Source: Nitrospira sp. (GTDB lineage Bacteria; Nitrospirota; Nitrospiria; Nitrospirales; Nitrospiraceae). Taken from it: 43,987 bases of DNA. This document shows, piece after piece, positions 7,503 to 16,500 of the stretch (position 1 is the stretch's first letter; every line of letters starts with the position of its first letter). The DNA is taken from assembly GCA_024331095.1 (NCBI GenBank), contig JANDJE010000018.1, forward strand, positions 1 to 43,987, written 5' to 3'. Made by a program: the position numbers and the translations under genes. The notes below the pieces were generated by a model. That model saw only the letters and a program-made list of their open reading frames with translations. It was not told where the DNA came from and ran no database searches.

Positions 7503-7530
7503 AAGATAATGCGGGAACCGTTCAAGTCAA
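7503..7530 (-). promoter_or_regulatory. Promoter for a leaderless transcript
   Basis: On the minus strand TTGACT (7530-7525), a 16-base spacer and TATCTT (7508-7503) are followed after 6 bases by the ATG at 7496. The predicted transcription start is the A of that codon, and no Shine-Dalgarno sequence can fit. Confidence 0.6.
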
Positions 7531-7533
7531 GGG

Positions 7534-8796
7534 TTACTCGGGCAACCGTCGTCCCTTGGTTTCCGGCGCGAACGCCAGCGCCGCGAGTCCGAGCAGATAG
7601 ATCAGCGCGATGGTGCTGGCGGCCCGCCCAAAGGAGCCGAACGAGGCGACGAGCCATCCGGTGAAAATCGGTGAGACGGAGGCCAGTACCCGCCCGGCAT
7701 TGAAACAAAAGCCGGCCCCGGTTGCCCTGAGAAGGGTGGGGTAGAGTTCAGGCAGATAAATAGGGAAGCCGCTAAAAATCCCGTTGTTAAAAAATCCAAG
7801 AATGGGAAGGAACAGCAACAAACCGCCATAACTTTCCGGAAGCAGATAGGTCACAGGGAGCATGACGAAGCTTCCCAGACACATGAGGGCAAAAATCGGA
7901 CGCCGCCCGAACCGGTCGGCCAAGGGGCCGAAACTGAGATACCCAAAAATCGCGCCGCCATTTAACGCCATAATCGCATAACTGACATGGGCGGAGGCAG
8001 CAGCCTGTTCCAGGTGTTCGACTTCCGGCATTTCCCGCACCAAGGACGGCGCCCAATTGGTGGCGCCCCACAGTCCGAATACGGCGACAAAAGCCAACGT
8101 CGAGCCGACCAAAGTGGATCGCCGAAGGTTGCCTTTAAAAATGGCGGAGAGAGGAAGCGTCTGCCGGGCATGCGCGAGGCGCCATCGCTCCGGCTCTTTG
8201 ACCCACCATCGAACCAACAAGGCGACGAAAGCGGGAAGCCCGCCGACCAGGAAGAGCGTCCGCCAGCTCGATGCCTTGAGCGCCAGGTTCAATCCGGCGG
8301 CCAGAAAAAACCCCACGGCCCAGGCCGACTGTAACAGGCCGGCCGCTTTGGCCCGTTTCTCCTCCGGCCAAGTCTCCGCGACAATGGAAGCGCCGGCCGC
8401 CCATTCTCCGCCGATGCCGAGCGCCGTGAGGAAACGGAACAGGGCCAGGTGCCACCAGGTTTCTGAAAAAGCCGCGGCGCCGGTAAAGACGGCATAGATG
8501 AGGATGGTGGTCATCAGGACCTTGGTTCGACCGAATCGATCGGCCAGGATGCCGAACGTGATGCCGCCGATCGCCCAGCCGATCAGGAAAATCGAGAAAA
8601 TGATGCCGCCGTACCACCCGATTTGGTCGGAGGAAGGAGAACCGTCGCCGACCATGAGCAGTTCATGCAGAGCCGGATGCAGCACGATGGTGTAGATCGT
8701 CGCGTCCATCGCGTCGAACACCCAGCCGAGCCAGGCGACGAACAGCACCAGCCATTGATACGAGGTCACGTCGCTCCACCATGATGTCCTCTTCAC
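7534..8796 (-). CDS. Major facilitator superfamily transporter
   Basis: A 420-residue inner-membrane secondary transporter with about 12 predicted helices in two halves. Each half carries the MFS loop motif: [10 protein letters not shown] in the first and [10 protein letters not shown] in the second. W-V-F-D-A-M-D in helix 1 and [12 protein letters not shown] in helix 4 resemble the sialate/aromatic-acid:H+ symporter branches (NanT, PcaK-like), so an organic anion is a likely substrate, but none can be named. The start is GTG 8796 with GGAG 7 bases upstream. The stop is only 37 bases from the start of the next minus-strand gene, which however has its own promoter. Confidence 0.9.
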   Translation of the reverse strand: MKRTSWWSDVTSYQWLVLFVAWLGWVFDAMDATIYTIVLHPALHELLMVGDGSPSSDQIGWYGGIIFSIFLIGWAIGGITFGILADRFGRTKVLMTTILIYAVFTGAAAFSETWWHLALFRFLTALGIGGEWAAGASIVAETWPEEKRAKAAGLLQSAWAVGFFLAAGLNLALKASSWRTLFLVGGLPAFVALLVRWWVKEPERWRLAHARQTLPLSAIFKGNLRRSTLVGSTLAFVAVFGLWGATNWAPSLVREMPEVEHLEQAAASAHVSYAIMALNGGAIFGYLSFGPLADRFGRRPIFALMCLGSFVMLPVTYLLPESYGGLLLFLPILGFFNNGIFSGFPIYLPELYPTLLRATGAGFCFNAGRVLASVSPIFTGWLVASFGSFGRAASTIALIYLLGLAALAFAPETKGRRLPE

Positions 8797-8923
8797 GAGA
8801 GGACTCCGTCGCTCAAGTCGACGGTTCGTCGAGAGGGCGGAGGAAAAAGAAGCGGCGTAGGCATGGCCGGCTCGGACTGAATCGTCGAAGGGCGGACCGG
8901 CGCGTGAAGCGGCATCCGGCCCA

Positions 8924-8932
8924 TGCTATAGT
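8924..8932 (+). promoter_or_regulatory. Extended -10 promoter giving a leaderless start
   Basis: TGCTATAGT ends 7 bases before the ATG at 8940, so transcription should begin at or one base before the start codon. GTGAAG at 8904-8909, 17 bases upstream of the hexamer, keeps only the TGA of a -35 box. Confidence 0.55.
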
Positions 8933-8939
8933 CGCCGTC

Positions 8940-9578
8940 ATGGCATGGGTGGATTACTATCGAATTTTGGGCGTCTCGCGCGAAGCTTCGGACGACGACA
9001 TCAAAAAAGCCTACCGGAAGCTGGTTTTGCAACATCATCCCGACCGCAATCCCGGAAGCCGCGAAGCCGAAGAGACCATCAGAAGAATCAATGCCGCCTA
9101 TGAAATCATCGGAAACCCGGAGACGAGACGCAGTTACGACCGGCTGTCCTGGGGAGTCGAACCTCGCGCCGAGGCGGTTGATCTCGACGCCGTTCTTCAA
9201 GACATGGAACGGACGCTTTTCGAGGAAGGGCGCAAAGAATTGTTCGCCGCCATGATGCGGGACCTTCCCCGTATCAAAACGGAGTTGGCGCGTATTCGAG
9301 AGCGGACGGTGGCGGTCCAAGGCTACGATTCCTTCGTCGAGTCGATTGTGCAGGGCCGAGCCGCCGAGGTGGTGGACGAGTTTGTAACGGACGTCATGCG
9401 AGATCGAGCGGAGCGGCTCGTCAACGTCGCCACGGAGATGATGGTGTCGCAGGGAGTAGTCAACCGCCACGACGAACGGGAAGTCCGGCGACTGTCCCAT
9501 CGGCTTGAGGCCTCCTTGAGAAGGGGACGGTTGCACGGCATCGCCTCGGCGCTGGAGCTGTTCTACGAACGACAATAG
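8940..9578 (+). CDS. J-domain (DnaJ-like) co-chaperone
   Basis: A 212-residue cytoplasmic protein. Residues 5-70 are a complete J-domain: [15 protein letters not shown], the essential H-P-D at 33-35, then [16 protein letters not shown]. It therefore should stimulate ATP hydrolysis by a DnaK/Hsp70. There is no Gly/Phe linker, zinc finger or DnaJ C-terminal barrel. Residues 75-212 are instead a charged helical region I do not recognise, so this is a class III (specialised) J-protein, not the main DnaJ. The frame is open from 8781, but the ATG at 8940 begins directly at the J-domain and has a -10 box in front. It is divergent from the MFS gene. Confidence 0.9.
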   Translation: MAWVDYYRILGVSREASDDDIKKAYRKLVLQHHPDRNPGSREAEETIRRINAAYEIIGNPETRRSYDRLSWGVEPRAEAVDLDAVLQDMERTLFEEGRKELFAAMMRDLPRIKTELARIRERTVAVQGYDSFVESIVQGRAAEVVDEFVTDVMRDRAERLVNVATEMMVSQGVVNRHDEREVRRLSHRLEASLRRGRLHGIASALELFYERQ

Positions 9579-9582
9579 ACGG

Positions 9583-10815
9583 TTATTGTGCCAAAGGTCC
9601 CGCCACGAACCGCCCCGCCTGCATGACGCCGAGAATCCGGCTCCGATCACGCAGATGGTCGATATGGGTCAGCGGATTACCTTCGATCACCAACAGGTCG
9701 GCGATCATGCCTCGCGCGAGCGTGCCGATTTCCTTGTCGATGCCGATCAAACGGGCCGCTTGCAAGGTCGAGGCTACGATGGCCTCCATCGGTGTCATGC
9801 CGAGCGCCACCATCCGCTCCAGCTCCTGCGCATTGTCGCCGTGACAGTTGAACGGCGTGCCGGCGTCGGTCCCCATGGCGATCAAGAGCCCTCGTCGATG
9901 GGCCAGTTTGAAACCGGCCTGATGCCGTTTGGTCATCGCCCTGGCCTTGTCGAGGGCACTGTCGGGGATGCCGCATCCACGCCGGCAAGCGGCGGTGGTG
10001 GCCAGGGCCGAGAGGGTGGGAACTACATAAACCGCATGACGTTCAAACAGGTCGGCCGTCTTGTCGTCCAACAAGGTCGCATGTTCGATTGAACGGGCGC
10101 CGGCGCGAATCGCGTTGGCCATGCCGGTCGCTCCATGGGCGTGGGCGGCGACCATTCGTCCCATTCGCTTCGCCTCTTCGACCGCGGCCTGAAGTTCTTC
10201 GACCGTCATTTGGGCCTCGTCGGGAGAGGTGCCCGGCGTGAGGACTCCGCCGGAGGCGATCACTTTAATGACTTGGGCTCCTGCGGTGACTTGAGCGGCG
10301 ACGGCTTCACGGATCTGCTCCGTTCCCTGGATTTCCCGCCCGATAAAACGGGCATGGCCGCCCACCATGCACAAGACTTGACCGGCCCCGATGATACGAG
10401 GCCCTGATTGGACGCCCTCCTCAATCGCCCGTTTGAGGGTAAAGATCGAGTGGTCCCGTGAACCGACGTCACGGACGGTGGTGATGCCGGCTTCCAACGT
10501 CTGTCGAGCGTGCCGTGCGGATTTGAGCAGAGTATAGGACGGCCGCTCCGACTCCAAGGTAGACACTACGTCAGGCTCCGCCCCCAGACAGAGGTGGACA
10601 TGGCAGTCGATCAGCCCGGGCAAGACAGTCAGGCCTCGGCCATTGATCCGCATCGCGTCAGGCGGAACGGTGACGGTCCGGCTGGGGCCAAGGGCCGTGA
10701 TGTGAGCCCCTCGAATCAGAATCGTGGCGTGATCGATCGTTGATCCGGCTCCGTCGATGAGACGGGCCCGTTGAATCGCGATCGTCTTGTGTCCCGGTCT
10801 TCGGCCTTGCCTCAC
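9583..10815 (-). CDS. Amidohydrolase family protein (prolidase/imidazolonepropionase-like)
   Basis: A 410-residue metal-dependent hydrolase. It has the binuclear-site residues of the amidohydrolase superfamily: H-V-H (72-74), Lys184 in V-I-K-V-I-A-S-G-G, His225 in A-A-H-A-H-G, His245 in I-E-H-A-T and Asp317 in G-T-D-A-G-T-P. The flanking small beta-sandwich segments (I-D-G-A-G near 20; G-M-I-A-D-L-L-V near 375) are present. The closest style is the Xaa-Pro dipeptidase/'amidohydrolase family' group of broad or unknown substrate. No signal peptide is seen. The start is GTG 10815 with GGGGGAGG 5 bases upstream. It converges with the J-domain gene, leaving 4 bases between the stops. Confidence 0.9.
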   Translation of the reverse strand: MRQGRRPGHKTIAIQRARLIDGAGSTIDHATILIRGAHITALGPSRTVTVPPDAMRINGRGLTVLPGLIDCHVHLCLGAEPDVVSTLESERPSYTLLKSARHARQTLEAGITTVRDVGSRDHSIFTLKRAIEEGVQSGPRIIGAGQVLCMVGGHARFIGREIQGTEQIREAVAAQVTAGAQVIKVIASGGVLTPGTSPDEAQMTVEELQAAVEEAKRMGRMVAAHAHGATGMANAIRAGARSIEHATLLDDKTADLFERHAVYVVPTLSALATTAACRRGCGIPDSALDKARAMTKRHQAGFKLAHRRGLLIAMGTDAGTPFNCHGDNAQELERMVALGMTPMEAIVASTLQAARLIGIDKEIGTLARGMIADLLVIEGNPLTHIDHLRDRSRILGVMQAGRFVAGPLAQ

Positions 10816-11017
10816 GGTCGCCTCCCCCGATCTTCCATTTTCTGTGCCGGCCCCAGTATAGCCAAGTTCCTATGGGGAGGCCATGGCCTGTTCGCACCGT
10901 ATCAGCAAGAGAAGAGGCCCGTCGTTTCCTTCTCCTCCTTCCAGCGACTATTTTCCAGCGACTACTTTGGGTTGTCCCTCTAGCCATTTCGAGGGGTAGG
11001 GAACCGGCTTTCGGCCA

Positions 11018-11026
11018 TGGTACAGT
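11018..11026 (+). promoter_or_regulatory. Extended -10 element close to the CPBP-gene start
   Basis: TGGTACAGT ends 8 bases before ATG 11035; the predicted transcription start near 11033 leaves a 2-base leader. The in-frame ATG at 11017 lies inside this element and is unlikely to be used. Confidence 0.5.
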
Positions 11027-11034
11027 CATGCCCG

Positions 11035-12567
11035 ATGGCTCCCGATCTTACCCACACCATGAACCCCCAAAACATGGAAACGGACATGGGGACGGGCATG
11101 GGAACGATTGCCCCTGAGCCGGCTCTTGATCGTCCTGCCAATCCGTTCGGGTCGTCCTTCTCGCGCGCGGTGAGTTTGCTCTCGGCTGCTCTGCTGCTCT
11201 CGGTTTTGGGATCGCTGCTCTGGTTTTCCGCGACGGTGCCGCCGCTCAATCGTGTCGAAGAGCCGGATCGGGCTCTCGATCTGATGGTCGGGCGCATGAT
11301 GGAGGCGCAAGAGGAACTCCGCCGCCTTCCCCCCTGGCAACAGCGGCTGACCGAATGGATGGTCGGAGGCAACGAATATGAACGGCTGCTCGCCATTCAG
11401 TGGTATCAAGAGCTGGTGGAGGCCACGGGCGATCCGCCCTCGAAGTTGCGGCTTGCGATTCTCCAAGCGGAAGAGGGGCGAGAACAGGACGTGCTGGCCG
11501 AGGTCCGAACGTGGCGGGACCTTCCCGCGCCGATGCCCCTCTATGCCAGATGGGTCGAAGCGGCTTATGGCTTGGAGGAGTTGAACCACAATGAAACGGC
11601 CGAATGGGAAGAAGCCTTGGCGGACACTCTGTTGGAAACCTTGTCCGACGGATGGTTTTACAGAACCCTTGTCACCAGGTTGGCGCAACGGTCGGGAGAC
11701 AGCGATCTCCTCGTCGCTCTGGAGAAGCAGGTTGAACCTCAGGGATCTCGGCTTCAGGATCGATTGAACGGCCTTCTGTTTGTGGAGCTGTTCTGCGTCG
11801 TCATCGGTTCTTTTGCGTTGGCAACGATCATTCGACGGCGAAAAGTCCGGCCGGATTCTATCCGTCTTGTCGGTTCCGGCGTTCCTCCTCCGTGGACCGT
11901 CGAGGTCGGCACCGCCGTGTTGCTGCGCGGGGGCGCGATGGGCGCCCTGGTCACCATGGCGTTTCTCTTGGCGCCGCCCGTCGATTCATTGCCGATAGAG
12001 GCCGTGGCGATCCCATTGGCCAACCTTCCCCTATTGATTCTGGCCTCTGTCCATCTCCTCAAGCCGGCCGGGCTCGATATCCGGAAAGCGTTCGGTTTTC
12101 ACATTAGCCGGGACAATCTTGGCCGATTGGCTGTCGCATCGTTGGGTACGATTGCGGCTGGACTCTGGGGCGAATGGGTGATCGGACAGGCCCTTGAACG
12201 AGTGGAGATCACGAACCATTGGACGGAATGGTTCGATGCCGATTTAGTTTGGGGGACGGGAGCGACGTTGACGGTCAGTCTCTTGGAATACCTCGTCTTC
12301 GCGCCGGTCTTTGAAGAGATCGCCTTTCGAGGATTGTTGTTCGCCACCCTCCGCCGCCGATTGCCTTTTGCTCCCGCCGCGCTCGTGAGCGCCGGTATTT
12401 TCGCCGCCGCCCATGGGTACGGCGTGATCGGTTTTCTCAGCGTGTTGTGGAGCGGAATCCTATGGGCTTGGATGTATGAGAGGACGGGGAGCCTCTTGCC
12501 CGGAATGATCGCTCACGCGGCGAACAATTTGTTTGTCTCTCTCACGGTCATGGCGTTGCTTCGCTAG
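11035..12567 (+). CDS. CPBP (Abi/CAAX-like) intramembrane metalloprotease
   Basis: About 510 residues. The C-terminal domain, with several membrane helices, carries the glutamic-type intramembrane protease motifs: E-E-I-A-F-R-G (Glu427, Glu428, Arg432), F-A-A-A-H-G (His460) and G-M-I-A-H-A-A-N-N-L (second His near 493). The N-terminal part has a membrane helix near residues 40-65 and then a soluble helical stretch of about 180 residues (to near residue 240) before the next helix. That extension is not part of the CPBP core and may present or bind substrates. Bacterial members process membrane proteins or peptides; the substrate here is unknown. The start at 11035 follows the -10 box; 11017 is the longer alternative. 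The last 20 bases overlap the convergent gene. Confidence 0.9.
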   Translation: MAPDLTHTMNPQNMETDMGTGMGTIAPEPALDRPANPFGSSFSRAVSLLSAALLLSVLGSLLWFSATVPPLNRVEEPDRALDLMVGRMMEAQEELRRLPPWQQRLTEWMVGGNEYERLLAIQWYQELVEATGDPPSKLRLAILQAEEGREQDVLAEVRTWRDLPAPMPLYARWVEAAYGLEELNHNETAEWEEALADTLLETLSDGWFYRTLVTRLAQRSGDSDLLVALEKQVEPQGSRLQDRLNGLLFVELFCVVIGSFALATIIRRRKVRPDSIRLVGSGVPPPWTVEVGTAVLLRGGAMGALVTMAFLLAPPVDSLPIEAVAIPLANLPLLILASVHLLKPAGLDIRKAFGFHISRDNLGRLAVASLGTIAAGLWGEWVIGQALERVEITNHWTEWFDADLVWGTGATLTVSLLEYLVFAPVFEEIAFRGLLFATLRRRLPFAPAALVSAGIFAAAHGYGVIGFLSVLWSGILWAWMYERTGSLLPGMIAHAANNLFVSLTVMALLR

Positions 12568-13390
12568 GAGTCTCCGCCGCAACGATCTGTTCCAGAGACT
12601 GAAGCAAGTCGGTATGGCGGAGCGGCGCACCGGCTTGAGTCAAGAGTGAGAGAAGCTTGCCGTTGTCGATACGTTTGCCGATCAACCCGTCTCTAACTTC
12701 AACTGTCGGTTGAACTCCGAATCGCTCCTTCGCCAGATGGCAGATGTCTTGCCAGGTTCGTGGCGTTCCGTCGCTCACATTGTAGGCTTCTCCGCGAACG
12801 CCTCGTTCTAATGCGACCAGGCAGATGTTCGCCAGGTCTTCTACGTGAATCAGGTTGACATATTTGCGTGATGGGCCGACACGTCCTTGCTTGATCCAAT
12901 TGAGGGGATTGCGACCAAGACCATAAATACCTGCAACTCGTAATACGACGGCCTGACAATTCATTCGAAGCCATTCTTCACCTTGCACGCGAGGTTTCTT
13001 GAGGTCGAGTGACGCGGTTTCATCGATCCAGGGAGGAGGATAATCGCGAGACGGATTTTCTTGATAGGCCGAGGTACTGCCCAAGACCACCGGACGGCGA
13101 ACGGTCAGGTTCCCGGCAAATTCTTGGACGAGTTCCGGCGGCTCGGCCGGAAAACACCAAAGAAGATCGCAAGAAGAAGGCAGATTGCGCCAGGTTGTCC
13201 GATCTTCAAGATCGAAACGAAGTCGACGCGCCAACGGGACAAAATCAAGGTGGTGTTGCGGAGTTCGGCTGGCCGCGAGCACGATTCGACCACGGGCGGT
13301 TCCTTTCTCATACACGAGTCGGCCTGTGTATCCGGCTCCCAAAATGACCAATGGGTGGTCGGTCTCTGTGGCCATGTCTGCGCTCTTCAT
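12548..13390 (-). CDS. NAD(P)-binding SDR/epimerase-like protein (YeeZ-type)
   Basis: A 280-residue Rossmann-fold protein. The dinucleotide loop is G-A-G-Y-T-G at 18-23, directly after the first strand (V-I-L). Further features of extended SDR/epimerase-like proteins are V-L-G-S-T-S-A-Y, V-L-R-V-A-G-I-Y-G-L-G, N-L-I-H-V-E-D-L-A and Y-N-V-S-D-G-T-P. A canonical YxxxK catalytic pair is not obvious, as in the YeeZ group, whose reaction is unknown. The frame is open to 13429; ATG 13390 or ATG 13375 (AAGAG 7 bases upstream) look more natural. It is a lone gene overlapping the convergent CPBP gene by 20 bases. Confidence 0.82.
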   Translation of the reverse strand: MKSADMATETDHPLVILGAGYTGRLVYEKGTARGRIVLAASRTPQHHLDFVPLARRLRFDLEDRTTWRNLPSSCDLLWCFPAEPPELVQEFAGNLTVRRPVVLGSTSAYQENPSRDYPPPWIDETASLDLKKPRVQGEEWLRMNCQAVVLRVAGIYGLGRNPLNWIKQGRVGPSRKYVNLIHVEDLANICLVALERGVRGEAYNVSDGTPRTWQDICHLAKERFGVQPTVEVRDGLIGKRIDNGKLLSLLTQAGAPLRHTDLLQSLEQIVAAETPSEATP

Positions 13391-13524
13391 TGATTGTTCA
13401 TCATGTTCACAATCACATGAGAAAAACAACCGAGCTTGTTTCGTCTCTTGCCGGATCTTTTCTCCGGTTGTCGGACCGATCGGTCACCGATCAGAATGAC
13501 ACATGCGTGCGGTCTTCCGTGACA

Positions 13525-13533
13525 TGGTAAGAT
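13525..13533 (+). promoter_or_regulatory. Extended -10 promoter giving a near-leaderless start
   Basis: TGGTAAGAT ends 7 bases before ATG 13541. The in-frame ATG at 13532 lies within the hexamer and would not be on the transcript. Confidence 0.5.
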
Positions 13534-13540
13534 GGGCGCC

Positions 13541-16500
13541 ATGTCCCTGTCACAGTTCCATCCGCTGATCGCCAATTGGTTTGTCTCTCGCATCGGCGAG
13601 CCGACCGACGTGCAATGTAAGGCCTGGCCCGTCATTCGATCAGGCTCGGACGTCTTGATCGCCGCGCCGACCGGATCGGGAAAAACCCTGGCCGCATTTC
13701 TTTCTTGCCTCGACCGCTTGTTTCAACAGGCCTTGGCGCGCGAGCTGGAAGATCTGACTCAAGTGCTCTATATCTCGCCGCTCAAGGCGCTGAGCAACGA
13801 TGTGCAGAAAAATCTGCACAAGCCGCTGGCCGAGATCGGTCAGGCCGCCTTGCAGGAAGGACTGCTGATGCCGGATCTGCGCGTGTTGGTCAGGACCGGC
13901 GACACGCCGGTGACCGATCGCCAACGGATGCTCAAGCGGCCGCCACACATTCTGGTGACGACACCGGAGTCACTGTTCATCCTGCTCACGGCGGAAAAAA
14001 GCCGAGCGATGCTGCGAACGGTCCGCGCGGTCATCGTGGATGAAATCCATGCAGTCGCGCCCACTAAACGGGGTGCCCACCTGGCCCTTTCTTTAGAGCG
14101 GTTGGAGGACCTGACCGGGATTAAGCCGCAACGGATTGGCCTCTCAGCCACCCAAAGACCGATCGAGTTGGTCGCGCGGTTTTTGGTGGGATGTCGAAGC
14201 GAGGAAGGGGTTCAGGAACTTCCCTGCACGATCATCGATGTCGGCCATCGGCGAGAGTTGGATCTGGCCGTGGAAGTCCCAAAAGATGAACTGAGCGCCG
14301 TGGCGACCAACGCAATCTGGGCGGATGTCTATGATCGCATTGCCGATCTAGTTCGGCGCCATCGATCGACCTTGGTCTTTGTGAATACGAGGCGCCTGGC
14401 CGAGCGGGTCGCCCATGCGCTGGAGGAACGGCTTGCCGATCTGGGGCCGGACGTCGTCGCGGCGCACCATGGAAGCCTGTCGCGGGCGATCCGTCTGCGG
14501 GCCGAAGAACAGTTGAAGGCCGGAAAGACACGGGTGGTGATTGCGACGGCATCTTTGGAATTGGGAATCGATGTCGGAACCGTGGATCTCGTCTGTCAGA
14601 TCGGCTCGCCCAGGGCCATTTCGACGTGCCTTCAACGAATCGGGCGGGCCGGCCATTGGATCAAGGCTGTTCCCAAGGGGCGGCTCTTTGCACTGACGAG
14701 AGACGACCTGCTGGAGTGTGCGGCGCTGGTGCGAGCCATTCGACAGGGGCTGCTCGATCGGATTGAAATCCCCGATGCCCCGCTGGATATTTTGGCCCAG
14801 CAGATTGTCGCATCGGTCTCGACCGGACCATGGTCAGAGGAAAAATTATTTACCCTCTGCTGTCGGGCCTATCCCTATCGGAACCTGACCCGTTCAGACT
14901 TTGATCAAGTCGTCCGCATGTTGACGGATGGTATCGCGACCAAACGAGGAAGGGGGCAGGCGTATCTCTTCCATGACCGGATCAATGGCCGGCTCAAGGC
15001 ACGGCGCGGCGCCAGATTGGCCGCCATCACCTCCGGCGGGGCCATTCCCGAAACGGCGACCTATCAAGTCGTGGCCGAACCGGACGGCACGGTGGTGGGA
15101 TCGGTGGATGAGGATTTTGCCGTCGAAAGTCTCGCAGGCGACATCATGTTGCTCGGCAATACCTCCTGGCGCATCAAGGGGATCGAAGCAGGCAAGGTCC
15201 GTGTTGAAGATGCCCAGGGAGCGCCGCCGACCATTCCCTTTTGGCGAGGCGAGGCTCCGTCCCGCACCGCCGAACTGTCGGCGGCCGTTTCGGAATTGAG
15301 GCAGGACCTTGAGACTCGGTTGGTCGAGCAAAGGGCGCCGGAATCGGGAAACCGTGAGGGGAAAAGATCTGCAGAGGGAGCCCGCTCGTTCAACGCAGCC
15401 CCGGTCACCCTTCAATGGCTCAAACAGGAATGTGGCTTGGATGCGAGGGGAGCTCAACAGGTCATAGAGTATCTGCTGGCCGGACAAGCCGTGCTCGGCA
15501 CGGTCCCGACACAGGAAACCGTCGTGGCCGAACGGTTTTTCGATGAAAGTGGGGGCATGCAGTTGGTGATTCATGCGCCATTCGGTGGTCGAATCAATCG
15601 AGCCTGGGGGTTGGCCCTCCGCAAACGGTTCTGCCTGACATTCGATTTCGAGCTGCAAGCGGCGGCGACGGACAACGGGATCGTCATTTCGCTGGGCGAG
15701 CGGCACAGTTTCCCGTTGGAATCGGTCTTTGGCTATATCCATTCGTCGTCCGTCAGGGACGTGCTCATCCCGTCGCTCTTGCCGTCACCCCTGTTCATGA
15801 CGAGATGGCGATGGACCATCGGCCGATCATTGGCTCTGCTCCGATTTGCACAGGGCAAGAAAGTACCTCCGCATATCCAACGGATGAAGGCGGAGGATTT
15901 GCTGGCGGCTGTCTTCCCCGATGCGCTCGCCTGCCAAGACAACATGGTCGGCGAACGGACCAGGCAGATTCCCGATCACCCGCTGGTTCGAGAAACCTTC
16001 AAGGATTGTCTCATGGACGCGATGGATCTGGAGGGATTGCGCACCATCCTCCAACGAATCGAACGCGGCACCATCCGGTGCGTGGCGGTGGATACCCCGG
16101 TTCCGTCGCCCTTTTCGCACGAGATCTTGAATGCCAATCCCTATGCGTTTCTCGATGACGCGCCGTTGGAAGAACGGCGGGCTCGCGCCGTGGAACTCAG
16201 GCGGACCTTGCCACCGGACTTGGCCGGAGCGATCGGCGCGCTCGATCCATCGGCCATCGAACGGGTTATGCAGGAATCCTGGCCTGTCGTGCGCGATGAA
16301 GACGAACTTCACGATGCCCTTCTGACCTTGGTCTGGCTGCCGGAGCCGATTCCTGCCGAGTGGATGCCCTATGTCTCTGGTTTGCTCACGGCATGCCGTA
16401 TCGTTCGGTTGAGTCCACCGGCCTCTTCGGTCGTGCTGTCCGGAGTGACCGGCTGGGTGGCGGCCGAGAACCGAGATCGGATCGACCGATGGTTGGCCGG

